In this document: positions 24,461-37,400 of the stretch, one piece after another
How positions within the stretch are numbered: the stretch's first letter is position 1
Layout of the letters: each line of letters begins with the position of its first letter
DNA from: Flammula alnicola
Taxonomy: Eukaryota; Basidiomycota; Agaricomycetes; Agaricales; Strophariaceae
Reading direction: 5' to 3'
Assembly (NCBI GenBank): GCA_015499995.1
Contig: JADNRV010000090.1
Coordinates: 161,357-225,356, forward strand
Length of the DNA: 64,000 bases
Made by a program: the position numbers and the translations under genes
Notes under the pieces: generated by a model
What the model saw: only the letters and a program-made list of their open reading frames with translations
Told to the model about the DNA's origin: nothing
Database searches by the model: none

Positions 24461-24962
24461 TCATAGTGTCTGCTGAACTTTGCCTTCCTCTTTCTGCGTG
24501 TTTCCTAAACGTCCCAAAGTCTGTTCGGCGTGACAGATCGAAGAAGAGGAGCAAAAACCTACCGGAGGTCTGCTGGGATTTATCTCCCGTGATAGCGCCA
24601 ACGACGGAATCCTTGTAGCCCATGGCTCTGTCCTTGGTGCCCTCCACGTATCCTTGGGCCTGAGCCGCCTTGTACTCCGCCTCGCCTTGCGCGTGTTCTT
24701 GCTTTCCGGAGCTTTGCCAAGACGTAGAGCCGGTCAAGCTCCCGATCTAATTATTGACATAGAGACGGCGGCCACGGTCAGTACGATAGTCGGACCACAT
24801 ATGAGCTATTTTGACGACAAATGAACATACATTCTCAACGGCGGTCCCCTTCGCGGAGTGGAATTGGCCGGTCGTCTTGCTATAAATTTATTGTTAGCTT
24901 ACATTCGCCAACATGAAGTTTCAATCGAATGCGTACTTTGGTTCACCAGTAGAGTATGATAT
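24461..24962 (-). CDS. CsbD/Hmp1-like small stress protein, start codon reads ATA
   Basis: Small hydrophilic protein like the fungal mismatched-base/cruciform recognition protein Hmp1 (CsbD-like fold). Exons 24962-24937, 24879-24831, 24746-24563 and 24504-24461 give about 100 aa. Recognisable parts are KTTGQFHSAKGTAVEN, GSTSWQSSGKQEHAQGEAEY, GAITGDKSQQTSG and a short tail ending KVQQTL. Splice sites and frame are intact. The position where the family begins with Met-Ser (MSYSTGEP-like) reads ATA here, and a TAA closes the frame four codons upstream. I see no in-frame ATG before residue 60. So the gene has lost its start, uses a non-AUG or upstream-exon start, or carries a sequence error. The locus is annotated as coding because everything else is intact. 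Confidence 0.7.
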
Positions 24963-27277
24963 GTTTGTTTATGTAGTGGGGATTCGTGAAAGGCCCTTCA
25001 AATGAGTTGGTTATGAGAGGTTTAAAGTTGGGTTGCAATGTAATGAACCTGATGGCAAACCAAAGGATGGAACGTCCATCCATTTTATAGCTAATTTTTT
25101 ATCTCCTATCATATACGAAAAGGAGGTCGTGATGACAATTTCGACTCTAGGCTGGACTAATAGTCTCCTACAGAGGTAAGGGGTTGAAAACGATATACTC
25201 TACGATCGGGCCGGATCCGGAACTTTGACCAGTCTGAGCACGAATAGATCGCGGACCGATAGGCGGGAAAAAGTGTGCCGCCTCAGTGCCTTGTGCGTTT
25301 TTGTTTCATTACATGTCTTTGCTCATCCTCGTACCTGTGTTGGCGAGCACCCATTTCCAATATATATGCTTGCAATCCGACTACGCATATGTCCCAGGCC
25401 TGCCTCAGACAACGCCCCAATTTGGCCACTGTCCAAAGTTGGTGGTGTTTAACTCTGCGGCACCATAGTTAGCGGAGATTCATTCTATCATTCTTGTGCG
25501 CCACAGTTTCCAGGGATAAGCTAACGAGGATCTTAACACCAATACTCCACAGGACGTCAAATTTCAGCTTGCGACGCTGCTGCTCCAAGCAGAGCGTGCC
25601 ATGATTTTTTCTCACGAACTTCCAACAAGCTGAACGATGTGATGACTATTATTCCTTTTGATGCGATTTCCTCTGGCTAGTACTACTTAGTTGACATAGG
25701 CAACATTTGTGACCTGTGCTTCTTGTGTCACTCCCTCATCGCCAATTTTTCTGCGCAGATTGAGTGTTTTACAGTCAGAAGTATTTTGAGAGACCAAACC
25801 TAATTTTCTATAGTACTTGAAGCAGCTTGTTTCTTTTCGATATTAGACAATGTGCCCCACACTTTTATCCAGAAATCTTTCGGGTATACTCACATGACGT
25901 CTTCGGCATAGTCGTGAAGGGCGGTATTTTAGGAAGGGATCTTCAGTCACGAAGCAAACGACCGATAAGCCGACTTGTGCTTGATATCAACACAAATTTA
26001 TTATTCTATTTCTCCGAGACTGAAGTCCACAACCAATGTTACTGGGTTTAAAGCACACTTTGAACATTGCCACATGGGGGCCTCGAAGCATAAGGTACCA
26101 ATTTACTTCTCGAGGACAAGAGAAGCTGAGCTACTATTGTGTTGCCTGACCATCTGACAGATTGTGGCCCATACCTGGCATGTTTCAGCACTTGTGAAGA
26201 TCCACCAACTATAATCTGTACATCTGTTTCGCCCAGCAGAACGCAGGAGGCATCTCACAGATGTCCGAAACCTTGTTCATGTCCACCGATTCTCGTTATC
26301 TAGGCTTTGTCGGATATCTGCGCCCATATGATATGATGCACACGGTTCTGGCAAAGGCGAAGCTAGCTGCCATAGGGAAAGCCGCAAGAAGACACTTAAA
26401 ATCGCTCGCGACAATCCTCTTCATTGGATTGACCGTTAGCTAGTGTAAGCAAGGCCATATATAGATCATCAGAACCACAATAGCGTGCGGAACTCTCGGC
26501 GCTGTCTATTGATGTCTACTTCCTCTGGTTCCTTACAGACGCCGAGATCCTTGGACATCATGCTGTTCTAACTTAAAAACGCGGAGGCAATAGTACACAG
26601 TGTTTACGGAGGTAGCGTAGGCGGCGACCGGTAGGTTCAATTCTCACTGCGCGCTACATGTGTGACGCACTGAAGAGATGTCGACCACGTACGTCCATAT
26701 CCATGTATTCTGGGGCAAGAAAAACTCTTATAACTTGCAGGAATGATTAAAATTAAAGCTACTGAGCTCAGACGGTAAGAGCGAACAGACCCCGAAGAAT
26801 GCAAAGAAAAGTACCCTAAAGCACATAACGTATATCGACAGGTACAAAGAGAGTATACGATGGACTGGCGGCGGGTCAAGTGATAAAGGGGTACAGCCCA
26901 GTGATGGAGGACGGATGACAGATGTATCGTATATGCCGGACCAAGAACATGGACAAGAATCAGAGGTTATGGCTACAAAGGACAGAAGAGTATTGTACAA
27001 TCGTATCGAAGACAAATTTAGGCTACAAAGGGTTGTTGCTGCGATTGCAAGTCATATGCGTGCGTAGTTGACTCAGGAAAGACAGAATAGGGGGTATTTG
27101 TAAGATCATCAAGTATGGCGTAAGGATAAAAGATAAGAAGTAAATTAAAAGACGAAACAAAAAGGAAACGAGGTGAGAAAGGAAAGAACTGCTGGGAGTA
27201 GAGATCAGATCGGTGGATGGATCCGGGGAAAATGGACCAGAATGAGACGGTGGTGCTGTGCCGAGGTTCGAGAGTGG
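24963..27277. other. Gene-poor stretch, 2.3 kb
   Basis: Only short, unlinked open frames, none with a recognisable motif. I see no tandem repeat and no convincing RNA gene. Confidence 0.4.
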
Positions 27278-28491
27278 CTATTTCTCTCTCCATAATAGAT
27301 CAGTGCTTATCTCTTTGTCCACTCGGCAGATGCCATCGACCGCCGTGACTAGAGTCCTGTCAAAGTCTTGAACGAAGACGACTCGTATGACTGAGGGGTT
27401 GTACAGACGGAGCTCACCTGCCAGTGCTCTGAGGGCAGCAGGCGAGGAAGGAGGGGGGTCCCATTCAGTGACCTCAAATTCAACGGACTGGATTTTAGGA
27501 AAGCGCATGAGTAGCCCGTAGAACTGGAGACGCTAAAGATGATAGCAATCACAGTCAGACAGCAGAGTTAAAATAGGGAGGGAAGAGGAGATACCTCGCG
27601 TCCGTCAATAGGAAGAACGAGCGTTCCCAGATGCCTCAGCTCGGTCATCAGTGACCTCGTGTTAGCAATAGCTGCGAGAAGCTTCGTAGAAAATGTGTCG
27701 GTATAGGACGAGTCTGCGAGGTCGAGGGATCTCAATGGCCGCGTCGAAAGTCTCAGTTTGGATAAGAGGTCGTACATCTCCTCACGTTTGGCACTCATAT
27801 CGGTGCGAGAGAAGCAGGTCTTGAGATGTGTGACCGGACGGCCCGGGACTATGGCCATGGCAGCTTCGGAAAAGGTGCATTCTAACGTAGAAAGCTTGGG
27901 AATGGATTGAGAGCCGAGGCGTAAGGGACGCGGCAATGGCTCAACGGCTGGGGTGTCGGCGTCCTCATGGTCCCTGTAGTCTAAAATGTATAAATCTTCG
28001 ACCTCGGTTTGTCTGTCAAGAAAGGCAGCAAGATGGTGATCCCAGTCGAAATCGCAGTGGAACTTGCGAAGCTGGAAGGTGCTTTTGTCCAGGACCCAAG
28101 CGACAGTGGTGGTCGAGCCGTTGTTGATATGGACATTCAGATAACGAAGACGGGTTGTTTCCCCCAGCGCCCGCGCAACAGGTAGCCAGTCCATGTCGGG
28201 TGGTTTGGGTGGTTCATCATCGCCGTCCTCTTCGTCTTCACTGTCGCTCGTGTTGTCGTCCTCGGACAGAAATATGGTAAGGGCATCAACGTGGGCGGAA
28301 AGACGCGGCGAATTCGCGAGGGTATTGCATAGGATAGTCGTTTCTTCGTCGTTCCGCATGAAAAGCGTGTTATATAAAGCACGCTCGGCAACGTGTCTGA
28401 ACCCCTTGGACACACCACACAGGGTTGCAATATCGGCACGACTCCCGACATTTTTGACAATGTTCCGGTATGCCTCCAATGTCAAGTCCAT
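27278..28491 (-). CDS. F-box-like / leucine-rich-type hypothetical protein
   Basis: Two exons, 28491-27595 and 27532-27278, give about 383 aa. The start MDLTLEAYRNIVKNVGSRADIA, followed by TLCGVSKGFRHVAERALYNTL, matches the degenerate F-box pattern common in Agaricomycete proteins, in which the F-box binds Skp1 and the rest binds targets. The middle has an acidic loop (SEDEEDGDDEPPKPP) and leucine-rich stretches such as TRPLRSLDLADSSY. The ending is DKEISTDLLWREK. These genes are highly expanded and mostly uncharacterised; a role in SCF ubiquitin ligation is family inference only. An open frame extends 5' of the ATG but lacks a better start. Confidence 0.8.
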
Positions 28492-30572
28492 ACAAGGTGG
28501 CGCATAACCTGGGTGCAAAGGTAAATGGTTCCGAGGGGTGAAAATCCTGACACTGAAATGGGACGCACCAACTCCCACTCGGGAGTGATGGAAGAGAGTG
28601 GATGTATCAGCCGCCTGTGCGAAAGGAGCGGGAGGCGATGAATTGAAGGAGAGTGGGGGGATTGGGCTAGAGGCAAAAGGTGGTGGAGGTTCGCTGAGGT
28701 GGAGGACGAGGGTACCTCACGCGTTTAATCCCAGACTGCGGATTTATATTGCCCCGCCCACCTATGACGAAAAGAGGAAAATAAGCAACAGCAAAAAGAG
28801 AACGGTAAAAAAAGTCGAAAAAGACAAATAGACTGTCGCTTCCGAAGGCATATTTATGTGCACTGATCATCGTGGAAAACCGAGCGAGCGCGGAGGCATT
28901 TCGGAATCAGTGGGAGATCTCCGGATTGATCAGTGACCTTACCCAAGTTTCCCAAGACCATGTTAGGTTCGGGAGGATGTCATTTTCGGTTTCGGCTTTC
29001 TTCCGTTCAGCTGAAAAATAGCGTTGTAACATATGTAGACAAAAAGGTCGTTATTGTACGTCGGAGGTGTGACGAGCCTGAATATTTCCTTCCACGTGGA
29101 TGCCATGCGAATTTTGGAATTAGTGGCGGCGTTGCCGGGGATGGTTAACAACTAGGTCTTCAATGTTGGTCTGGCTTCGGTGGTGCCGGGTTCTGGATGT
29201 AACGAAGGAGATAGAGAATCATCCGTAGGTTACCTCGCGAATCCAATATGTAGATGACCTGCGCAGTGGAAATGGTGGCGAAGTCCTCGATATGATTTTG
29301 GATCCCCCTGGCTATGAATATTCAGTCGTGAGATGTCCAGGCTTGCCGGAGATACGAATGAACTGCACAAACAAGGAAGCGGGACTCAGGGCTTCGAGCC
29401 CCGATGGCGTGACTCGTAAAGACGCGTAAACGAGCGAAATTTTGACTGTATCGGGACGCGGCGACAACCCTGTGAAGTCTGGAAAGGTGAACACCTCTTT
29501 GAAGTTGACATATTAGATGATGTGTCATAGGTTTGGTTGAAGAATAAACAGCCACTCACGATACTCTTCCCACTTCGTCGTTGGCTTGCGCAATAGATGA
29601 CAAAGGAATCGACGACACCATCTTCAAGGAAATAAATATAAGCTTTATGCCGTCATCAATCCTACTGCCTGATCCGAGATTTATCCTCTGCCTTAAACAA
29701 CTGGATTTTCGCAGGGCTCCCTGACATAGAACAGGAAACATGAGTATAGCTTTCCTAACAGGTCAAATTATATGGACCGACTCGAGGCTTCATTGAATAG
29801 GATTCGGGGGGAACGTGGTGTGTCCTGGAATTTATTTTGGGGGTGAGAAACTTGAGAGAACAGTCAACAACGGCTCAATGGCTCGGTCCATCTCTGTTAC
29901 GCAACTGTGCATTGAGCATCTGGTCATGGAAGGAAAAATAGCGGCTGCAAGGAAGGCAGCCGAAGTCCTTCGAACAGTTTCAAGGTTAAACGCCAAGCGA
30001 GGGGTATTTTGACATGTTCGATGTCCTTCGAGGAATATGGATGTTATAGGCTAAAATCACCAGTTGCCATTTCCGTGCATACTTTCATGGAAACGAGGTA
30101 GCCGCACCGAGACAGGAAACAGAGGTGAACTATCTGATTCACTTGACGGCTGACCCTCGGTCGATAACTGTATTGCTGGACGAACGTGAGGAAAGACAGT
30201 AGTTCTGTCTTCGAAAAACAAAGATTGTATCTGCCGATGTCGTTCTCGAGAAGTGGGAGTGTGGCGCCCCTGGGAGCGCAGGTGGGTATCTCGGGATTTC
30301 AACGGACGATTGGATATTAGATTTCTCCGCTGCGACATCGAAAGGCATAGCGGGCTGGAGCGGAAAGCATTGTGTGAGAGACATACTGAAGGCAGGGATG
30401 AATCCTCCAGAAGCTTAGAAGGCTGGAACTTCATCGGGCTGCCGACGCCGCACGTCGAGAAATTGACTTTTAAACTGATGAACTCAATGGTCTATACCAG
30501 TGTTTGATTCAGAAATATATTATCCAAGAATTCACGGAAAAATGGCAGGACTAACTTCACACCGAGATAACT
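28492..30572. other. Gene-poor stretch, 2.1 kb
   Basis: Open frames at 28598-28831, 29815-30012 and 30057-30434 (minus) are short and lack domains. Nothing was annotated. The last 500 bp may include the 3' UTR of the AP-2 gene. Confidence 0.4.
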
Positions 30573-31273
30573 TCATTCAAGCTTTTCCAACTCTTCTAAT
30601 CGGGACAAAACTACATCTTTGCTCGTTTCTTCGATTTCACCGGCAAGGAATATCTCGTCAAGAATGGCGTAGACCTGCATGCGGGGAAATGTAATGTAAA
30701 TCACAAGAAAGCGGGCCAGGAGCAGCATATTAACCTTATAAAAGTTGAAAACAAGGTCAAGTTCACACACATTATCAAAGAAGGTGTCTGCACAGGCTCC
30801 GTAAGTCGACAATCCGCGATATTAGTCAACAGAAGGCACGCACCCAAAATCTCGACAAACAGATGGATGGCCTCCAGGTACGCCAACTCGTTGTCATTGT
30901 CGTCTACACATAGACAGAAGAATAGCCCGCATATCGTCTGTAGACCACTTTGTAATTGCGGAACTGGAGGGAGGGTCAAGTCGCATATCTCAGGACCCGG
31001 CGTCGCAACACACCTCGACGAAGTTTGATTGGTATTTCTGATCCCGAGGTGCCACTAATCGGTGTACCTCCCCACGTAGTCTCACCTAAACCTCCAATAA
31101 ATCAACAAGCATGCAGTGAAACAGACAGCAAGACTCGCCTTCTCATCGTCATCGTAAGGAACATACCACTTGGAAAGTCTCGTTTTTCCTTGGCGGTTCT
31201 GCGTGAACCTAGATCAACAAAGGCTCGCGTAAAGAAACGGGCATCTCACCTGCACGAGTATGAACCGAATCAT
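30573..31273 (-). CDS. APS2: AP-2 clathrin adaptor complex subunit sigma
   Basis: Small subunit of the plasma-membrane clathrin adaptor AP-2, used in endocytic vesicle formation. From the ATG of MIRFILVQ the chain runs [117 protein letters not shown] and [13 protein letters not shown]. That is the full sigma fold at the usual length of about 142 aa. [14 protein letters not shown] is the AP-2 rather than the AP-1 form. There are about six short exons. The second intron has a GC rather than a GT donor (exon ...GATGAGAAG, intron starting GCGAGT); every other junction is GT..AG. Confidence 0.93.
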
Positions 31274-32154
31274 AGATACCTCATACGAAAGAGATATGTT
31301 ACGTAGCGCCGTTGTTGTAGACCCTGACTGACGACGAGCAGGCTATTTGTCAGAGCATTCTCTAATAAATACAGGCAAATACTGAACAAATAATAGCCGG
31401 CCTCATCTCAGTCACCAGCGCATTTCGTAAGTTTTCTGTAGCCTCGGAAGTGCCTTTTCTAAACGAGATAAACCTTAAATCTTGCGTCAGTCTCGTTCTC
31501 GGCAGGTCCTCGGACTATTCCGGTCGGCGCTCACCATACCGCAAGACCGTAAAACCAATGTAAAACAGCAAGACCCTGGTAAGTAACCCTTAACGCGTCG
31601 GTGGATATATTTCATTTCGAGATAGACTACGGCATATGCATGAGAGAGAAGACGGACGATTTACAATTTCTAGAGTGACTCCGACTCTTCTCCCAATCTG
31701 GTTGTCAGACGACGACTGCTAGACAACAGTAAGTATTTCTCTCACGACGCTCTTCAACATCTTCCGCCGGTCGGAACGCTCACGACTATGTAGAGGAAAT
31801 TTTAGAAAGCAACTGGGCATAAAAATACAAGGACATCCAATGAGGACCTGACGACAGGCACAGAACGGCCCCTATGATTGAAGAAAATTAGAGAGCAACG
31901 CACTGGTGGATCGAGGTTATTCACAGGTTTAAACTGACTAACATGCCTGACAACCTCCCGGCGGGGCCTGGTTGGAAACTGCACACGTGGAATACACGCG
32001 TCCGAGAGCAGTTTATTGTAGGAATTGAGGCACCCGATGATCGTCTAGTGTAACTTGGCGTACCTGGTAATGAAAAGAAGTTGTCAAGAAGTGGTGACGC
32101 CCCCGACGGTACATGGTAAGTCGGAAACTTGCGACAGCAGAATATGGTCTTCAG
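31274..32154. other. Intergenic
   Basis: Promoter side of AP-2 sigma, then sequence without a supported gene. Confidence 0.4.
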
Positions 32155-32638
32155 TCATAGGAGTGAAGGTCGCAAAGCTAAACATAATTGTACTTCGTGG
32201 AGATCTCCGTTCAATCTCTGTAGTATCTCCGTCGTGCTTTGTACGGGGTCCTTGACTATTCGACCGTTGGATCGTGTTGCAAGGGTCATAGCCTGTACTA
32301 CTCTAGGAGACTGTAGAGCGAACAAAAAAATTAGTATGAGTTTCGATATCATGAAATCAACTGCAGCCTGAGATTTATCCCACTGAAGGAACCCCAATGT
32401 CAATACATCTTTCCATGGTTTGAGTTGACACTCGTCCACGATAGCGTGTCGTAACAGATTTTCCTTCTAAGGATGCTTCAAGGAACGGTTCCCCTGCAGG
32501 ATTAAGAAGATTGGTAGCTTGCATTACAGGAACCGTCACTTCAAACGTGAGTCTCGCAGGTCTTCGCAGTCCGGATCCGTAATCCCGGTCAGCACATCGT
32601 AAGCACAAACATAGACTGGCTAGGAGATTGACCATAGA
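32155..32638 (-). pseudogene. Possible C2-like domain fragment, frame-shifted
   Basis: Minus-strand coding-like text with a beta-strand rhythm: RLTFEVTVPVMQATNLLNP, then GEPFLEASLEGKSVTTRYR, and in another frame DECQLKPWKDVLTLGF, later SKLILI and GDLHEVQLCLAL. The order resembles the C2-like module found at the N-terminus of many Agaricomycete STAND/NACHT proteins. Joining the two blocks requires a one-base shift near 32436-32445, where no intron fits. No downstream NTPase domain is seen. I read it as a remnant; the domain call itself is tentative. Confidence 0.35.
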
Positions 32639-34444
32639 TGTGTCTTCTTTTCTAAAAGAAAATGGGATGTGAATAATCGCGCAGCAAAATCCTTCTAGTA
32701 GGAATAAAACTTACCACGGATGTAAGGTACGGGTGCACACTAAAGAGTGCAAAGGGTTCCTTAGTTAGTAATTCGACAATGCTAACACCGAAGTCGTCTC
32801 AGTGTCAGTGATCAAGAGGGTCGACCGAGACCAGCGTCTGCAATGAGCAACAATTTCCCAGTCTGAGAACAAAAAGAAAAAGACGCGGCAGAACAGACGT
32901 AGGACGAGCCTGGAAAGCGTTTCCAGATTTAGCGATGGAAGTCATACCTTCTCTTGTAAAGAAACTTCGGTCCCTAAACACGCAGAAGAAGAAGCGTCGA
33001 TGAGAATAAAGCCAGTAAAAACCACCTTGCGTGGTACTCCTAAAACCGAGGTTAAGGAGAGATCGTGAGGCTGGCACTCGTATGGCCACCGCTTACATGA
33101 ATCGTAGGACCCGAATTCGCCCGGCGTTAGAAATGGAAAACAACTACGGAAGACGGAACGCACCCAATAGTTTCTATTTCCTCATATACGTCCCGGATAT
33201 AAAACGTCCTTCTCCCCAAAGACCCCCTTCTCCCCAAAAGATCTACGGTTCATGTAGATCCATAACTCCGAGAAACTAGATTTTAGCAAGGGCGGTGGAC
33301 ACCTAGCGAGAAGTCCAGACGAGCTCGTAATCGCCAGCAATGTGTTGTTGGACCAGTCTCTAACCAGAAGGGTGAGATGGCCTTGGGATTTGGGTAGCCA
33401 TGTCAGCAAGAGCTACGGCACCAGTGAAGGTGAGAAAAATACCATTGACAATATCGAGAACCAGCACAGAACTCAGTACTTGAGACGATTTCGCCGACGA
33501 CGAACTCGTGATCATAAATTTCGGATTCAAAGCTATCAAGTTGGAATATCGGCAGCATGACAGCTTCAGCTTCTTTAGAGTCTGGGCATGAACATCCACG
33601 CAGAAAATTTCACCTCATTGAGGTGGGGATGGTCTGTCAATAAAGTGGGCCGTGGACCGTCGAGGGAAAAAATGTTCAATTTCGCTCAATTTCTCTTAGA
33701 ATTCTTGGCAGATGACTCTCCTTGGTTCCTTTCCGACCTTCAGGAAATTCTCGAGTGTCCATCTAGGCTCCTCATTCCAGATTGGAGCCTGAACCGACAC
33801 GTAGTGTAGAGGAGTTACATGCATAAAGTTAATTGGAAGAATAGCACACAGCTAGAAGGAAATGAGGAGAACCAAGAGGAGAACATGAGTGGCTAAGCTT
33901 GTGGCGGCGGAAGGCTCAGACAAACATGCGCAAATATAGACCTCCTCCGTCCCAAGCTCCTCCAGACCACAACCTCATTTATTTTATTCCATCTAGTCGG
34001 AAGTCCATACAAAAAAGCACACAGGAAGCCAATATTGTAAGCAAAACCAATCAAATGAGTAAGTACCAAATTGTCGTTCGTTCATAAGTCCAAAATGAAC
34101 ACTTCGTAATATATATACTGCAACTAAGCAGAATCTGTAACGCGTCGGAAAACATAGCGATGAACCACAGAGTCAGACAAGACGAGAGAGACAAAAGAAG
34201 GAAGAAAGAGAAACTGAAGCGGATAAAAACGAGATAATAATTAAGAAATCATAGGCGGTATACCGCCACCGTCAAATCAAATCGTAGTCGTAATCGAAGC
34301 AATTATGTCGCACATGAGCCGAAGCTCTAGCCGGAAGAGAAACATGTACCGCATCCACTCCTGAGGCCTGATACGTCAGGTATCTTGAATCCACGCCAGG
34401 GTCTGGGATATAAAAAAAGAGGGAACAGACACCCAAGCACGCGT
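32639..34444. other. Gene-poor stretch, 1.8 kb
   Basis: Short open frames only, including a minus-strand one at 33360-33599 without domains. The right end is the 3' flank of the chitin synthase gene. Confidence 0.4.
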
Positions 34445-37400
34445 TTACTCTCCTGCAAAGAGACGCACAACCATATACGTCGTGGACCCTACGAATCGAA
34501 TGACTAGAACATCGAAGAAAAGAAGAAAAAATGTCAGCGCACAAAGCGAATGCCTCGAAACACCAAATAAAAAGAAAACATACACGCAAGACCAGCAACA
34601 GATCCGAGGAGGAACGCCATATACCCATTAACAGCCTTATTCGCTCCACCCGTTGCCGCCTTTTCGTTCGTGCTCGTGATCGCCGCAGCCAGCAGAGAGT
34701 TCGTCAGTACCCACGCGAGCAATACACTGCCAAAGAAAAGAGCCAAGTCAGATGTCAATCGCCCACCCAAACCCAAAGAAAATGCAAAACACAAAAACGC
34801 ACTTGGTCCTAAACGTTCTATAATAATCCTCCTGGAGAGTGCTCGGATCCGGCTTGCTCTCCACCTTGGGCGGCTTCGTGTTCAGCTGATGTATCGCATC
34901 CTCGTATAGCGCATTGATATCCTTCTCGTCCGTCGGCACCTCCGCCTCGACCTCGCCGGTTTTGGACTTGCCCGTGGTGACTGTGCCGAGGGCTTTGGCG
35001 ACGGTGTTGTCTCCTTTCGTACCCCAGGAGACATCATGCACATTGGCGAACTATAAGGAAGGAAGGAAGGAGGTTTGGTTAGGGGCACAGAAAAGCAATA
35101 CAAAGGGCGGGAAGACGACGCACAGCATAAACATTCAGGACGTTGATATACGAAGGCGCCATCAACATGTACTGAATAAATGAAGTGATCATATGCCACG
35201 GCTCAAACTATCCAAACCACCAAGTCAGATTAGATGTCCCATCCATGAAACCTCGAAACACGAAAAAGAGAGACAGACTCACGAAGATCAAGCTAGCAAT
35301 GATATACAACCCCAACGTCGCCAACAAGGACAAAACGATATTCCTAAAGATATGATTGGAGAACATGCTCGAGAACGTCAACGTCTGCGCATGTGCCAGG
35401 TTCTCGATACCCTTGAATGCGAGAAGGAACGCCGCGACCTGTAAACGAAACGACAATCAACGTCTCTCTCTCAAGTGAAACAAAAAAAGGTCACACATAC
35501 CGTCATATAAATCGTAATAAGCGAAAACCCAATCATTGCCCCCGTATAACCCCACTTACTCCCCTGCGGCCTATTACCCAAGGAAAGGATGAAGCACATG
35601 ATGAGCAAGCCGAGATAGAAATAGTTGAGGATGACGTTGGCAGTGTGGATGCCGTGGAGGTTGAACGTCGGGTCCTCCATCGACTCCGAGAGGATGATGA
35701 ACGCGATGTAGTAATTTGCCTGGTGCGGTCGTGGTGTCAGTTTCATTGTAAAGTGGAGGAGAAAAGGACACACCAAAGAAAACCACGCAAAGATCAAGTT
35801 AAAAAGCTGATAAAACATTTCCACATGTATCCACGCCTTGCGAATAAACGTATGGCTCGAGCGATAGAGATAGTGGAAGTGCACCGTCGAGTGCACGGCA
35901 GCGAAGAAGGATCCGTTGAGCCAGCGCCTTCTTTGCGAGATGAGTTCTGGAACCTATCACAATAATGGTTAGCGAAAGAGGATATACACAAAAGGAAGAA
36001 TGACGTACTTGATCAGGCACATCGGTAACAGCATACGCCGACTTGACGTAGTGCAAAATCCATGAGCCACCGCGCTTCGACACGAGCTCCCAGCACAGAA
36101 TCTACGGTTAACATGAAATGGCATCAGCTCTCCACCTCCGTGACATGTTGCTGGATACTCACTCGATCTTCAGCCAAGTACATATTCGCCGTAAATATAT
36201 CCGCACCTGCACCATGCTAGATATTGCCACTGATTAACAACAAAACAACAAAACAAAGCAAGGTAAGATGTAGATAAGACGCACCATAGTCTCTCCAAGG
36301 AAATACTTCTGCAACGGGCCCTCGCCGTTGGAATCGTTCTGCAGAGCGATGTACCTGTACGCGCTGAAGGCACCAGGAAGCACGGTGATGTACCCGAACA
36401 CGGATTCGCTGTATGAGACAAAGCCGTTTGCTTAGTTGGCTAGCGGGATGGAACATGTCCACTTACAGAGGCTTATCAAGGATATTCGACATCTTGTACT
36501 CGAAATTCTGCGCCGCAACCAGCGGATTGATCAAATTCGTCCCATACTTGCCCTTCAGCGCCACGATCTCCCCACACGCGCCCCCAACATTCGAATTAAT
36601 ATCAAACGCCTTCCACAGATGGTATATAGACGTCGGTCCCGGCATCGTGCCCACGTCCAGCAGCACACACACATTGGGCTGCAGGATGGCCCCAAAGGCG
36701 TTGAAGAACCACCGGTGTGAGTTGATTTTCTTTTGGTTTTTCTCTTTCAGGCAGAATATGATTTGAACGGGGACAACGCCTTTTTCCGCGCCTTCGATTT
36801 TCAGCGAGGGGCTGACCGAGACTGTAGGGAGGTGTCAGCGAAAGGAGGAGGGAAGGAAGAGATAGCAACTCACTCTGCGTAGTATACTCATAAATATGCG
36901 CCGTCACATCCTGCTTCCCAATCTTCGTCTTCGCCACGCCCTCCTGATACGCCCCCATCGCCGCGATCACACTCAAGGTCCTCGAATTAATCTTCCCCCT
37001 TCCGTCGCTCACAATGCACACCACCACCTTCTTCCACCCGTCCTTGCCCCACGTCTTGCTCCGATCACGCTTGCACAAGTGTACGATGTTCTTGATCACA
37101 CCGTGCATCGTACGGCAGAACAGCTCCTCGTCCTCGTTGTACATCGTCATCACGATGAACAGCTCCGTCCGTCGTGGCGGGTCGTAGTGCACCTGCCGCA
37201 GAGTGAACCCCGAGTCTTTGAAGTCGTTCGGGTCGCACGTCGCTGCAGAGTACCGCATGTGCGTGAATTCCCGCTCCGTGCGGTTCGCACACATGTCCAA
37301 AAGTTTCTTGGGCACCGCGTTATCCAGAACGAAGTTTCCATGGAACAGCCTACAGAAGAATTAGCCGACAAACACAAGAAATATTCCATCGGCACTTACT

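Noticed and set aside
26575..26655. tRNA-like B-box (GGTTCAATTC) near 26632
   Set aside because: The T-arm and acceptor stem do not pair well and no A-box is found at the right distance.
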